From assembly GCA_014529385.2 (NCBI GenBank), contig CM043954.1, forward strand, positions 6,635,806-6,699,805: DNA of 64,000 nucleotides, in the 5' to 3' direction. The notes below the pieces were generated by a model. That model saw nothing but the letters and a program-made list of their open reading frames with translations, made no database searches and had not been told where the DNA came from. Shown one piece after another: positions 40,738 to 53,400 of this stretch; the first letter of the stretch is position 1, and the number at the start of each line of letters is the position of its first letter. Source of the stretch: Adiantum capillus-veneris (Eukaryota; Streptophyta; Polypodiopsida; Polypodiales; Pteridaceae). Made by a program: the position numbers and the translations under genes.

Positions 40738-42124
40738 TCACCAATTTTTGGGCTTTGGGCTTGCCAGGGATCCAACGGCTAAAAGTTGGCGATTGTGCCA
40801 CCCTGGACCGTCGAGATAGACTGTGGTGGCCATGAAACTTTGCAAGAGTAGAGATTTGTGTACATCCCCTATCCCCACAAATATTCATGTCCATCCATTC
40901 CCATCTTCTCGGTCCACGGCAGCACAATTGCCAATTTTTGGGCTTTGTGCTCGCCAAGGACCCAACAATCGAAATTGGCAATTGTGTCATCCTAGACCAT
41001 CAAGACGGACTGCGATGGCCATGAAACTTTGCAAGGGCAAGGATTTGTGTGCTTTTTCCTCCCTTGCAATGTTTCATGGCCATGCATTTTCATCTCATTA
41101 GTCCAAGGCAGCATAATCACCAAATTTTGGTTGTTGGACTCGCCAAGGTCCCAAAGGCCAAAAGTTGGCAATTGTGCCACTCTGGACCATCGAGACAGAT
41201 TCTGTTGTCCATGAAACTTTACAAGAGTTGGGTTTTGTTTGCTTCCCCCACCCCCACAAAGATTCATGCCCATCCATTCTCGTCTTGTCGGTCTACGATG
41301 GCATAATTGCTAATTTTTGGCCTTTGGTTGGGCTTGTTGCCTAAGGCCCACCTAAGGCCCAACGGCCAAAATTTGGCAGTTGTGCCACTTTAGACCGTCG
41401 AGATTGATTGCGATGCCCATAAAATTTTGTAAGGGCAAAGATTACTGTGCTTCCCCAGTCCTTACAAAGTTTCATGGATGTCTAATTTTGTCTTGTTGGT
41501 CTAGGACGACACAATCGCCATTTTTTTTTTGGCTTTAGGCTCGTTAAGGGCCCAACGGCCAAAATTTGGCAATTTTGCTGCTTTAGACCGTCGAGACGGA
41601 CTGCAATGCCCGTGAAAATTTGCAAGGGTGGTGATTAGTATGCTTCCCCCATCCACACAAATTTCATGGCTATATGTTTCCGTCTCGCTGATCCAAGGCG
41701 TCACAATCACCTTGTTTTGTCATTGTGCTCGCTAAGGGCCCAACGACCTAAAGTTGGTGATTTTGCCACCCTGGACTGTTGATACGGATTGCACTGCACT
41801 ATCTGTTCTCATCTTGTTGGTGCAAGATGACACAATTGCCAGTTTTGGCTCACCAAGGACCCAACGACCAAAATTTGGTGATTGTGTCGTTGTAGATTGT
41901 CGAGATGGATTGCGATGGCCATGACAGTTTGAAGGGGGAGGGATTAGTGTGCTTCCCCCACCTCCACAATGTTTCATGGACTTCCATTTCTATGCCATTG
42001 GTCTAAGGCGGTTCAATTGACAATTTTTGTGCTTTGGGTCGCCAAGGACCCAATGGCCAAAATTTGGCAATTATGCCGCCCTAGACCATCGAGATGGATT
42101 GCGATGCCCATGGAACTTTGCAGG
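40731..42124. repeat. Tandem array of ~190-bp units with inverted arms
   Basis: Seven to eight diverged units. The motif CACAAT(C/T)(A/G)CC starts near 40733, 40923, 41113, 41303, 41510, 41702, 41830 and 42013, mostly 190 bp apart. Within a unit CACAATCGCCAAttttt pairs with aaaagTTGGCGATTGTG, and GGCCATGAAACTTTGCAA pairs with a later TTGCAATGTTTCATGGCC. So the array is a chain of alternating hairpin-forming inverted repeats. It is bounded by gypsy-B gag on the left and by the gypsy-C LTR on the right. Confidence 0.82.
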
Positions 42125-43001
42125 TGTTAACAACAAGCTAACTCGGATAACATTTTTCGGAGATTTTATTGCAAAAACACTTATTATTTTGATAAATCAA
42201 GAATGTTGTAACTCCTGCTTTCCAGATAAACAGTGTAACTGATGAGCTGGGGCTACAAGCTTCCAAATTCTATCAACCTATCTTTAGTCAGAGCTCCTAG
42301 ATTATTAGTTTTGACCACAAAAACCTTGGCTAAGGTATAAAATCCAATTTTTGTAAGTATTTTGTAAGTTTTTGGATAATAGAACACAGCGTGAGCTAAC
42401 GACACTCACTTCTCTCCTTCTCGCGCTTCCTACTCCTTTCCCGGTTGTCACATTGCAGTGCCGTTTGTTGTGTTGCAACCGCAGGTAAGAGCTCTCGCGT
42501 TGACGTAAGAATTTTATGGTAATGGGTAGCTTTTGGCATCACTGACCCACGGCCTAATTTTATCACATAAGTAGGAATTTAAGCTTAAAAATCATAAAAT
42601 AAGTATAGGCAGGGTATTGGGGCATCATTGTTAAGCATTTAGATGCATTCTGGGTCAAAAACGACTAAGTCTTAATAATTACATAAAGTGAGATTTGAGA
42701 CCATAAGCATGTGTGCTTAGGTCTTATAAACATGTCCTAGAAGTTTCGTAACGTTTGGATGTCGTTTGATGTTGTAACGGTTATGATGTTTGTCGATTAG
42801 CGATTAGCTTTTGGTGATTTTGGTCATTTGCTTGTAGCTTGAGTTAGATGCAAGTTGTCTATTTTTTTCCAAGAGATTGACACCGTCTTGTAGCCTCTAT
42901 GCACTAGTGGAGTCAGCTTCGTCCCATGGATTGAGAATTATGTTTGTGGTTCTCGCTATGTTTGCAATAAGATAGGGGTGAGGTTAGAAACCCGTCCCAC
43001 A
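42125..43001 (+). repeat. gypsy-C 5' LTR (877 bp)
   Basis: TGTTAACAAC...CGTCCCACA, followed by a tRNA-Asp primer site. The R-U5 half matches gypsy-A (8585-9595, reverse complement). It inserted into the tandem array; the matching 3' LTR is beyond the window. Confidence 0.87.
42336..42342 (+). promoter_or_regulatory. TATA box of the gypsy-C LTR
   Basis: TATAAAA in the conserved context GGCTAAGGTATAAAA shared with gypsy-A. Confidence 0.65.
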
Positions 43002-43003
43002 TT

Positions 43004-43025
43004 TGGTGCCACTACCAGGGATCGA
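43004..43025 (+). promoter_or_regulatory. gypsy-C primer-binding site (tRNA-Asp type)
   Basis: TGGTGCCACTACCAGGGATC has the layout of the tRNA-Asp primer site (TGGCGCCGTTGCCGGGGATC); the differences are mainly C-to-T and G-to-A changes. Three bases from the LTR. Confidence 0.8.
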
Positions 43026-43749
43026 AGAGACCTAAACTAGGAAAAACACGAGCATCTTGTGTAGTTGTCATTTAACTTTCTCTAGGATCACCTAGAGTCA
43101 AAACTCTCTTTTTAAAACCGCATAGATTAAGATGACTGCCTTTTGCTGTGTAGAGGTAGCTTGGAAGTAAGTGTACTTGCTAAGTACCTTTTAGGATTTT
43201 AGGATTGTAGGATTAGATTAGGATTATGAGAATGATTGATGGACGAGACAAGTCTTAAGATCAAGGCTCAGAAAACCATAAAAACAAGAAAACAAGTGTT
43301 TGTGGACACTTTCCACAACCCCATTGCAGTAGAATCTAGGAGTAGGGTGAGTAGAATCCGAGGTGGGATCTCAGAAGATTGCTCACTCTAGAAGAATCAA
43401 TTGTGAGTTGTTTATGTGAAGCTACAAAATTTCAGGTCTACAGCTTGAAACAACATCAAAAGACTGTCAACCACTGAATCCGACAGGAGGTTATGCTTTA
43501 AAAGTTGTATGAACCAGTGGGTAAGCTTAAGGACGCATTTGAGGTAAATTTTCAAGAGTTTGCAAAAACTCAGATTATTTACTTTTTCTTGACATTTTAG
43601 GCCAAATTAAGTTTGACTTGACTCAGAGGCTTAAAATAGATCATAAAAAGACTGTCCACTGAAAGAGTTGAAAAAAGTGCTCATTTTAGGCCAAAAGTAA
43701 ATAATCCCGATTATTTACTTTCAGCTCAAAAGTGACCAAGGTTGATACC
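43026..43749 (+). other. gypsy-C leader, 5' part
   Basis: Noncoding leader up to the copia-4 insertion. A half palindrome near 43572 and a full one at 43697 are present. The leader continues at 59483. Confidence 0.7.
43697..43718. repeat. Leader palindrome in gypsy-C, one mismatch
   Basis: GTAAATAATCC, then CGATTATTTAC; 52 bp before the copia-4 insertion site. Confidence 0.88.
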
Positions 43750-44013
43750 TGTTGGGTATTCAAGCTCGATCCAGTTTTAATTTGTAGTCTACCCGTGGGC
43801 ACATGCCCTTATGGCATGCAGACAAGCATGCAATTGCAAGTTAAGTTTTGCATGGCAAGTTTGGCTTTATATATTGTAAGGTTTGTTTTACACACAATCA
43901 TATCAATAGAGTGTTATTTTATTACTGTGTATTGACTCTCCTCTCTCTCTCAATTTTTGTTGCATGCTAAGGCTCCTCGCCAACACCCTCCATAGTCGTG
44001 CTTACAGTCAACA
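43750..44013 (+). repeat. copia-4 5' LTR (264 bp)
   Basis: TGTTGGGTATTC...CAGTCAACA, with a TATA-like TTTATATATT near 43867. Confidence 0.9.
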
Positions 44014-44014
44014 C

Positions 44015-44026
44015 TGGTATCAGAGC
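44015..44026 (+). promoter_or_regulatory. copia-4 primer-binding site (tRNA-iMet)
   Basis: TGGTATCAGAGC, one base from the LTR. Confidence 0.92.
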
Positions 44027-44123
44027 TCCTAGGCGAGCCCAAGCGTGCTATAGATAGTTGCTGCGGGTGGACAGACAAAGACCAATTGCAAAAGTCAAAA
44101 ACCCTTGTGAGGTACATCTTAAA

Positions 44124-44308
44124 ATGCAGTTGCAGTGGCTACAGAACGAAGCCTTGACAGTCCTTAAATGCCACAGGTGAGATGTGGATGCCCTCAAAGA
44201 AGAAGCAATAGATTCCCTCTTTGCGATTAGCATCACAGCAGTATGCGGTATTGTAGTGCTTACTTTTTGGCGTATCTACATGCATCTCCCTAACTACACA
44301 GAGCCATG
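44124..44308 (+). pseudogene. Unidentified ORF with one membrane helix (about 60 aa)
   Basis: MQLQWLQNEALTVLKCHR, then a TGA, then DVDALKEEAIDSLF and a hydrophobic helix (AVCGIVVLTFWRIY) ending MHLPNYTEP and two stops. The TGA could come from CGA. It looks like a small protein with a charged N-terminus and one transmembrane segment. I cannot name it; it may be a second captured host segment or a remnant of the element. Confidence 0.35.
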
Positions 44309-44362
44309 ATAAGCATCTCAAAAGGTGGTTGGAACCGAAGCGTACAAAGTCAGCATGGTTGT

Positions 44363-44987
44363 AGATCTGTTACTGCTCGGGCTTTTAAAGTCCTGCTTCT
44401 TCTACTCTTGTGCCCCTGCACAAGTGCAACAGACGAAGCCTTCCTGGTGGTGCACAAACGTGCTTCCATCTCAAAGCTCAAATCCGTAGAGCATGTCATC
44501 GTCTCCATCAGCCTCCATAGTGTGGACTTCAGCACTACGTATGATGTGGTTTTAAATGATGACACCTAGCCTAGTAAAAAGTTTAACCTGGTTAATGGAA
44601 ATGCTTCCTACTCATGGGACAAGCTAGAAGTGAGGAAGTCTGTGGTTCATGTTTTTGTCTTGGATTCAAGGGAAAAAGGTCTCTTCTATGGAGTCCCTGT
44701 TGTTGTTAGATACAGGATCACCAGAAAATCTGCACTGTCAGAAGCATTTTCCACCTCGATCCACGAATTGGACTTACTTGGAGAGAAGTCCGCAAGTTTT
44801 GCTGAATGATTTTGCCATTAAGTATCAACCTCTTGTGTTTTTACTATCTGCTATAAATCTCTATACTTATTTGTGGATTACACCTACCAAGTGTCGACGG
44901 TGGCCACAAATTATATACAAAGCAAGCTCTAGCACTAAGACAACTCATGGAGAACACAAACATCTGCTTGAAGAGTGCGGTATATGA
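44363..44987 (+). pseudogene. SSR2: Captured cDNA of translocon-associated protein subunit beta (TRAP-beta)
   Basis: The translation matches plant TRAP-beta (SSR2), an ER membrane protein of the Sec61 translocon. A Leu-rich signal peptide (FKVLLLLLLCPCTSAT) leads into DEAFLVVHKRASISKLKS, then TTYDVVLNDDT, FNLVNGNASYSWDKL, GLFYGVPVVVRYRI and FSTSIHELDLLGEKSASFAE. A C-terminal membrane helix (LVFLLSAINLYTYLW) and TPTK close the frame. There are no introns although the segment spans nearly the whole protein, so it derives from mRNA. Breaks: a TAG (44567-44569) where the family has the Trp of DDSWP, no clear initiator Met, and a frameshift near 44810. Confidence 0.8.
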
Positions 44988-47520
44988 CTTCAAAAACTAT
45001 TCTTCTTTATTAAGTTTCATAGATCTATTATGGCTTCAACACCATATATTTTCTATCAAATATTTATTTTAGTTCTTCAGTTATCAATTACTACATGACA
45101 TATTTGTACGGGTTATAGACATTGCCACACATAAGTGGTAAGATGTGAGGTCCCCAAACACGTCGACACCAAAAGCGGGATGGGACCATTGACAGGTCTC
45201 TAGGTCTGATAAAAATCAGAGTCTCTAAGATGAAAAAATCCAAGGAATAGACCTTTACCATTAACAATGGCTTGGGTCTATAGCCTTAGAAGAAGACCTA
45301 ATCCTGTCTCGCAGCGGAAACGGGACAACGTATTAAAAGTCCAAAAGCTATTTCGGCCCTATAACTGCCACAATTGGGCTAAGGTATTCTCAACCAACGC
45401 TTTTTTCCCCCTATCAGATGTGAGGGCGCAGCCGCTGGTGGACTTCTCTTCCAAGTTAAGAAGTTTACTATACATTTTAGTGCGTAGGAATGGATAGTTA
45501 CCTGACTAATCAGGTCCACCCGTCCTTGATTGACAACCTTAGTCAATCCCCACTTACCACCCCACACTCACACATGATTCTTTATGTTATTTAATTACTA
45601 CCACGTCCTTATCACAATTAAAATACTGATTCCTATTATCCTTCATAACACGATTTTATTAAAACAGCCCTTGAAAAACAGTATTGAAAACATTCTTTTA
45701 GAAAACAAACATCTTTAAACTTAAGACAGGTACTGTCAATCAAAACATTTTCCCATAATAACCATGACCAGTACTCTTCTTGTCTCAAGACCACCTAAAG
45801 GGTGAAAAAACGGCACCCATTCCTTATTCACAATCCAGAGTGGATAAACCCCCACCCAAGGTTCCGGGTGCCCATACACCAAACCAGTTGCCCATACAAC
45901 CGGGCGGCTCCCCTAGGATAAAAAACGGTATCCTAACTTATGTAGAAACATCAAGACATGACACGGAGTAGAAACTCATCGTTCATGGAGGTAACCGACT
46001 TATCCATGGCTAGAAAGCCATCATTATCATCAATTTATACCAAGGAGTCAGAAGTGTCTTGAGACAAGCTGTCTTAAGGATGATCAATCATATATTTCCT
46101 AATTCAATCAGTTTTAACTCAAACAATTCTTTCCTACATTATAAACAATGCACGTTGGAAGTTACCTTCCGTTTTTGTTCAATTATTCCTTTTCTGATTC
46201 TTCACCCCTTTAGTATGCAATGCTAACTTATAAAAGAACTTAAACTATTTAAAGACTTGATTAAATAATGGAAATCCACCTGGGATTGATTGGCCATCTG
46301 CTGCTACGCTGGCGCCTGAAGACTCTCCTCCGTAGGCCTACTACTAGGCCCAGCTTCGTCATCGTGCGATGTTCTAGTCTTTTTGGAGCTACATCCTTAT
46401 CATCAGATGTAGGATTTGCTCAGGTCCTTTTAGGTGCCATAACTTCTTATCCTTATAAAAGGGACGTCTAATCATTAGGTAAATTATTTGAAATGTAGAC
46501 TTAACCTTTGTATTTAATCGTAACCCATCCAAGGTTAAATTTGTAGTCTTAATTGGTAAATTCTTGACCTAGAAATTTTTTATTTGTTTATATAGGCATG
46601 ATAACTTTTTCCACAGCTTCCCTAAGGATTTTCTAAGCTCTCCTAATTTTCTTATAATTTTCTATATATTTTTCCTAAATTTTCCATTGAATTTTAAGCT
46701 TGAAATCTGCTTAATTTCCCCCTTTAAATTTCAGCCAAAATTAGTATATTTTAACTGAAATAAATATCTATACTAAGTTTCTAACGTTCACATAATTATC
46801 ACAACCTTTTCATCATGTAATCTAGCTCTGATAAATAGCATGTAATCATATAACATGATTTACTAATTTCCCTCTTTAGTTTTCAGCTAGAATTAGTATA
46901 ATTTGACTTAGATAAATATCTATACTACTTTGCTAACCTTGAATTAATTGTAACAGTCTCTTTATTCTATAATCTAACTCTGATAAATAGCATGTAATCA
47001 TAGCACATGATTTACTAATTTCCCCCTTTTAATTTGTATTAAAAACAACGTAATTCTGCTAAGATAATTAGGTAAACTTATTATCTGAGGTTAACATAAT
47101 TATCACGGGTTTTTTGAGATGGAATTAACGTTTGAAAAATATCTCAAAGCATTTTGAATCAATTTTCTATTTTCCACCTTTTAATTTGTCCTAAAACCAG
47201 CGTAATTCTGCTGAGATAATTAGGTAACCTAATTATCTGAGGTTAACATAATTAACATAAGTTTCTTGAGATGTGATTAATCTTTGATAAATATCTCAAA
47301 GCATTTTGAAGCAATTTGCTATTTTCCCCCTTTTAATTTGTCCTAAAAACACTCAAATTTTTCTAAGATAATTAAATAAAATAATTATATGAGGTTAACA
47401 TAATTATTACGGGTTTCCTAAGATGTGATTATAATAAATATCTCAAAGCATTTTGAATCAATTTGCTATTTTCTTTCTTTTAATTTGTCCTAAAAATAGT
47501 GTAATTATGCTAACATAATT

Positions 47521-47727
47521 AGATAAACTAATTATCTGAGGTTAACATAATTATCATGAGTTCCCTAAGATAAACTAATTATCATAATTAGATAAACTAA
47601 TTATCTGAGGTTAACATAATTATCATGAGTTCCCTAAGATAAACTAATTATCATAATTAGATAAACTAATTATCTGAGGTTAACATAATTATCATGAGTT
47701 CCCTAAGATGTGATTAACCTTTGATAA
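47521..47727. repeat. 69-bp repeat, three copies
   Basis: AGATAAACTAATTATCTGAGG begins at 47521, 47590 and 47659; the copies are virtually identical, so the expansion is recent. Confidence 0.93.
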
Positions 47728-48054
47728 TTTTGTTAAAGCATTTTGAATTAAAATAGATAATTTCAGCCTTAATATGGCATAATAATTAATTAGCTTAGTA
47801 TCCCTAAGCTTTATCACAATAATCAACAGAGAATATTTAATTAAGAGAGGATTTTTGAGTATACATAGGATTAATCTTCAATTTATTAAGAAAATAGGTT
47901 AACCTAGCTTAGCTAATTAAAAAGGATTAAGCTAATTATCTTTTAATTAACCAACTAGAGCTTGATTTCTAGTGATTTCTACGTAGCGGTCTCTCTAGAT
48001 GAGAGAGAGTGTGCCAAGGCTCCGAGTCTCTCCGAAATTGTGAAGCAAGGGTCA

Positions 48055-48062
48055 TATTTATA
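48055..48062 (-). promoter_or_regulatory. TATA box, LTR A
   Basis: TATAAATA (minus) in a block conserved in all three LTRs. It lies about 610 bp from the LTR start, so U3 is short and R-U5 about 2.9 kb. Confidence 0.65.
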
Positions 48063-48666
48063 GGTGTCTGGGCACTCACAGGCTGGAAGATGGCAGTAAC
48101 TTGCATCCCAAGCAGACCTACAGGTCAAAAAACGCCCCCTGCTGCTAAATCTAGTATGAGGGAGTTCATCATTACCCCACACAGCCCCCCAGATACACAT
48201 AATCGATTTTCTACTAGTTTGTTATCTTTTTAATGATTAATTTTCAAAAAATGCCCCCTGCTACTAAATCTTGTGTGTGAGAGTTCATCATTACCCCACA
48301 CAGTCCCCCAGATACACAGAATCGATTTTCTACTAGTTTGTTGACTTTTTAATGATTAATTTTGGAAATATCTGCAATTTCTAGAACCTTAGGATAAAAA
48401 ATTCTTTATTAATAATAATTACTGAAACCACCCAATTTTACTTAACTAATTTAATTCATAGTGTAACCTTTCAGAGCCCATAACTTTTCTAGATTTTATC
48501 GGAATTATTTTCTGAAAATTTCTAGCCCGGGGTTTGCTATACTTAAGATTCCAAAAATACCAATATTTGCCACAGTCTGACAATTATACATTGCTTCTTC
48601 AATAATCCTATCAGTTTGATTAAGCTTTATACAATCTTTAAGGTTTCAGAAACTGGAAACCTTACA

Positions 48667-50433
48667 ATCACCCCAACTTAAGAATTTGAGATGCCCTCAT
48701 CTCAACTGAAATTGGGAAAATCTTTGAGAAGAGAAATTCATCCTCCCAAGTGGAATCTTCGAAGGGATAACCTTCCACTTTACCAAATGTTACTGATTAC
48801 TCTAAGAGTTCTTTCTAGTTTTTGGTTGGAATTACTTGCTAGCCAATGTTTCCTCAAGAAACTCTTAGTGTTGAGCCCATCTTAAAAACCTTTACAACCC
48901 ATTTGTATCATCTCAAAAACCAAGTTAAATCAATTCCATAAAAGATCCATATATCCACCTTGTCAACATGAACGCGCTTGGTCTATTTGACCATTCAGAG
49001 CAATCAATGTTCGACAAGTATCATGTATTTCAGCTTTGCCAATCTGAACGTGCTTGGCGTGTTCTTGCCATTCTGAGCAGTCTGCATTCGGCACAAGCTT
49101 CCACCATTGCACCAGAGGTACCCCCTCTGTGCTCTAACCTGGTTGCCAAACAATATGTAAAGGGTTTTAAGAAGTATCATACCAAGAGTTCTTTTCGGAT
49201 TCCTATAAGTCTCGTACCTTAATACTTTCATATCTAGGTCATTTTCCAAGGAAGGCTATCGTGTGCACAAAGAATGTGAGTTGGTTTCTTGATAACTATC
49301 TCATTCTCAAAATTCAAATTTTTTTCATACCATCAGGAACCTCTGTCTCGTTTTCTAGATCAACCCTTGATTTCTTGATAGAATACTAACTTAACTTTAG
49401 ATTCCTTAAGTAATTTGGGAAAGAAAATAATGTATACCCTTATATAAGTAACTCAAAGTTTTACATTATCGACTTATAGTGGTTTACAAAACTGCCTATT
49501 GTTGTTGAGCTCTAAGATTACTAATTGTAGCCAAGCAAGTGGCTCTTTCATCTTCCTCGTTCATTAAGGTTGATTCTCCCAAGATGGACTCCTCGTGGGA
49601 TTATCTCTGCAATGTTGCTTCCACCAAAGTTTGGCACCTCCGCCGTGAGACGGAACATACCTAGCATTGTTTGGTTTTCCTAAGCAGTTCCTGCAGTTTT
49701 AAAAATAGTCGTCCATAGCATCTAACCATGCTTCGACATCTCGCTCTAAATTGGGTCCCTCTCCTTTGAAAGTAGGGAGTTGAACTTGCTTTAGTAGTAA
49801 TTTTTTCTCTTGAGCAACATTGTAAAGGCTATTTACACGATTATTTCTCTGAGATTGAATTCGTGGAATTTAGTACCAGATGAAGTCTCTCTTACTTATG
49901 CTTTTAACCTATCTCCTACTCAAAACTTTTGCACATAGGATGAAGGCAATCACCAAGCCATAAACAAAACTAATTATAGCATACCCGTGAGAACTATAAT
50001 ATGTACAAGAGTTAATACCATCCATGAAGGTCCTACTATGTAGAAGGGTGATGACAATTTTATACTAGAATCTTGCGGACTTTGGGTGGATCAGATATAG
50101 GATCAAAATATACAACATCTTTTGGTCCATTAAACTAGGGCCTACACCTATGGGTCTAATTCTACCTGGGTAGATTACTTTAGACACCTGATCAAACACC
50201 CAGTGATTTTGTGATACTTGGACATCACCTATTACAAGGGTTTCCTTTGGATTTCGTTCCAATGAAAATGTATACTTCAATCACTTGAAGATCTTCGGCT
50301 CTTTCTTTTTTTCTCTCCCTCTTTTTAATCAAATATCTCTTTACTAGAATTCATCAAGATCACTTATTTCAACCTAACACCTTTACTTTTCCATAGGTCC
50401 AAGACTTTGATTAACACACGCTTTGATACCACT
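48667..50433 (-). other. LARD-1 internal region A
   Basis: 1.77 kb from the purine tract (AAGTTGGGGTGAT, minus) to the primer site (GCTTTGATACCA, 50420-50431, plus view). It includes the gag fragment at 49575-49866 and a short conserved frame at 50065-50280. It lacks about 250 bp present in internal B. Confidence 0.7.
49575..49866 (-). pseudogene. LARD-1 gag fragment
   Basis: Minus-strand translation gives KQVQLPTFKGEGPNLERDVE, EAWLDAMDDYF, a TAA, and after a shift GGGAKLWWKQHCRDNP. These are the classical Ty3/gypsy gag motifs (FKGExx, WLxxMxxYF, AxLWW). It shows LARD-1 derives from a gypsy element despite the iMet primer, which chromoviruses also use. Upstream it reads RNNRVNSLYNVAQEKKLLL after an acceptor-like CTCAG. 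Confidence 0.65.
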
Positions 50434-53400
50434 TGTGAGGTCCCTAAACCCGCCGACACCAAAAGCGGGATGGAACCATTGACAGGTCTCTAGGTCTGAT
50501 AAAAATCAGAGTCTCTAACAAGAAAAAATCCAAGGAATAGACTTTTACCATTGACAATGACTTGGGTCTATAGCCTTAGAAAAAGACCTAATCATGTCTC
50601 GCAGCGGAAACCGGACAACGTATTAAAAGTCCAAAAACTATTTCGGCCCTATAACTGCCACAATTGGGCTAAGGTATTCTCTACCAACGCTTTTTTTCTC
50701 CTACCAGATGTGAGGGCACAACCACCGCTAGTGGACTCCTCTTCTAAGTGAAGAAGTTTACCAAACGTTTTAGTGCGCAGGAATGGATAGTTACCTGACT
50801 AATCAGGTCCACCCGTCCTTGATTGACAACCTTAGTCAATCCCCACTTACCACCCCGCACTCACACATGATTCTTTATGTTATTTAATTACTACCACGTC
50901 CTGATCACAATTCAAATACTGATTCCTATTATCCTTCATAACAGGATTTTATTAAAACAGACCTTGAAAAAGAGTATTGAAAACATTCTTTTAGCAAACA
51001 AACATCTGTAAACTTAAGACATGTACTGTCAATCAAAACATTTTTCCATAATAACCATGACCAGTACTCTTCTTGTCTCAAGACCACCTAAAGGGTGAAA
51101 AAACGGCACCCATTCCTTATTCACAATCCAGAGTGGATAAACCCCCACCCAAGGTTCTGGGTGCCCATACACCAAACCAGTTGTCCATACAACCGGGCGG
51201 CTCCCCTATGATAAAACACGATATCCTAACTTATGTAGAAACATCAAGACATGACACGGAGTAGAAACTCATCGTTCATGGGTGTAACCGACTTATCCAT
51301 GGCTAGAAAGCCATCATTATCATCAATTTATACCAAGGAGTCGGAGGTGTCTTGAGACAAGCTGTCTTAAGGATGATCAATCATATCTTTCCTAATTCAA
51401 TCAGTTTTAACTCAAACATTTTTTTCCTACATTATAAACACTGCACGTTGGAAGTTACCTTCCGTTTTTGTTCAATTATTCCTTTTCTGATTCTTACTCA
51501 CTCCTTTAGTATGCAATGCTAACTTATAAAAGAACTTAAACTATTTAAATACTTGATTAAATAATGGAAACCCACCTGGGATTGATTGGTCATCTGTTGT
51601 TGCACTGGCGCCTGAAGACTCTCCTCCGTAGGCCCACTACTAGGCCCAGCTTCCTCGTCGGTAAATTATTTGAAATCTAGACTTAACCTTTGTATTTAAC
51701 AGTAATCCATCCAAGGTTAAATTTGTAGTCTTAATTGATAAATTCTTGACTAAATTGATAAGCTCTCCTAATTTTCTATATCTTTTTTCTAATTTTTCCA
51801 TCGAATTTTAAGGTTGGAATCTGCTTATTTTGAGCTTAATATTTATTCTATTTAATTTCTCTTAAATATTCTTTTTCCTCAACTTTATATCATAGCATTA
51901 TACTTACTATAATTTTTCTAAAAACTTTTGACCGCAAAGTTTATTTATTTTAATTAATCTTTGGCAAAAAATAGGACTTTTAGTCAATTACAATTTTCCA
52001 AAATTACTAATAAATTATGTCATAATGATCACAAATAGATAAGGATATTTGTGACCTCTGATAATTATCTTATTATTTTTCAACTTAATTATATAATTTT
52101 CATCTTCAATTTTCAGCTAAAATTAGGGTAATTTGACTTAAATAAATATTTATACGTTTCTAACCTTGATATAATTATCATGGCCTCTTTATTATGTAAG
52201 CTAACTTTAGTAAATAGAATGTAATCATATAACATGATTAGCTAATTTCCCCCTTTAAATTTCAGCCAAAATTAGTATATTTTGACTGAAATAAATATCT
52301 ATACTAAGTTTCTAACCTTCACATAATTATCACGGTCTTTTCATCATGTAATCTAACTGTCATAAATAGCATGTAATCATATAACATGATTTACTAATTT
52401 CCCTCTTTATTTTTCAGCTAGAATTAGTACAATTAGACTTAGATAAATATCTATACTACTTTTCTAACCTTGATATAATTATAACGATATCTTAATCCTA
52501 TAATGTAGCTCAAATAAATAGCATGTAATCATAGCACATGATTTACTAATTTTTCCTTTTAATTTACCCTCAATAATAGTGGTTTTTTACTAGGATAATT
52601 ATCTAAAATAATTATCTGTGGTTACAATAATTATCACGGGTTACTTAAGATATGATTTTCCTCTGATAATTATCTCAAAGATTTTTGGATTTAAATAGAT
52701 AATTTCAACCTTAATATGACATAATAATTAATTAGCTTAGTATCCCTAAGCTTTATCTCAATAATCAGCAGAGAATATTTAATTAAGAGAGGATTTTTGA
52801 GTATGCATAGGATTAATCTTCAATTTATTAAGAAAATAGGTTAACCTAGCTTAGCTAATTAAAAAGGATTAAGCTAATTACCGTTTAATTAACCAACTAG
52901 AGCTTGATCTCTAGTGATTTCTGCGTAGCGGTCTCTCTAGATGAGAGAGAGTGTGCCAAGGCTTCGAGTCTCTCCGAAATTGTGAAGCAAGGGTCATATT
53001 TATAGGTGTCTGGGCACTCACAGGCTGGAAAATGACAGAAACTTGCATCCCAAGCAGCCCTACAGGTCAAAAAATGCCCCCTGCTACTAAATCTTGTGTG
53101 TGAGAGTTCATCATTACCCCACACAGTCCCCCAGATACACAGAATCGATTTTCTTCTAGTTTGTTGACTTTTTAATGATTAATTTTGGAAATATCTATAA
53201 TTTATAGAACCTTAGGATAAAAAAGTCTTTATTAATAATAATTATTGAAACCACCCAATTTTACTTAACTAATTTAATTCATAGTGTAACCTTTCAGAGC
53301 CCATAACTTTTCCAGATTTGATCGGTGTTTAGAACCTCAATTACTTCAGTGTTCAGATCCTCAGTTAATAAAGAGCTATCGGTTACTGTTACTGAAGAGT

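Larger units (their letters stand above)
45144..48666 (-). repeat. LARD-1 LTR A
   Basis: Plus strand TGTGAGGTCC...GAAACCTTACA. It contains AT-rich subrepeats of about 130 bp between about 46990 and 47760 and a 69-bp triplication. Its copy of the gag-start segment (minus, near 46440-46260) is frameshifted. Confidence 0.87.

Noticed and set aside
40731-42124. CRISPR-like repeat array
   Set aside because: Units are about 190 bp, diverged and contiguous without spacers, in plant DNA.
45267-45497. Recurrent 65-76 aa ORFs after each LARD-1 primer site (also 50551 and 54933) and 62-68 aa ORFs near 45780, 51073 and 55436
   Set aside because: Same LTR sequence three times; frames vary in length and show no domain. 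Treated as noncoding U5.
47979-48233. 73-80 aa ORF present in all three LARD-1 LTRs (also 52897-53124 and 58334-58603)
   Set aside because: It overlies the conserved TATA/promoter block, the frame ends differ, and conservation is explained by LTR homology and promoter function.
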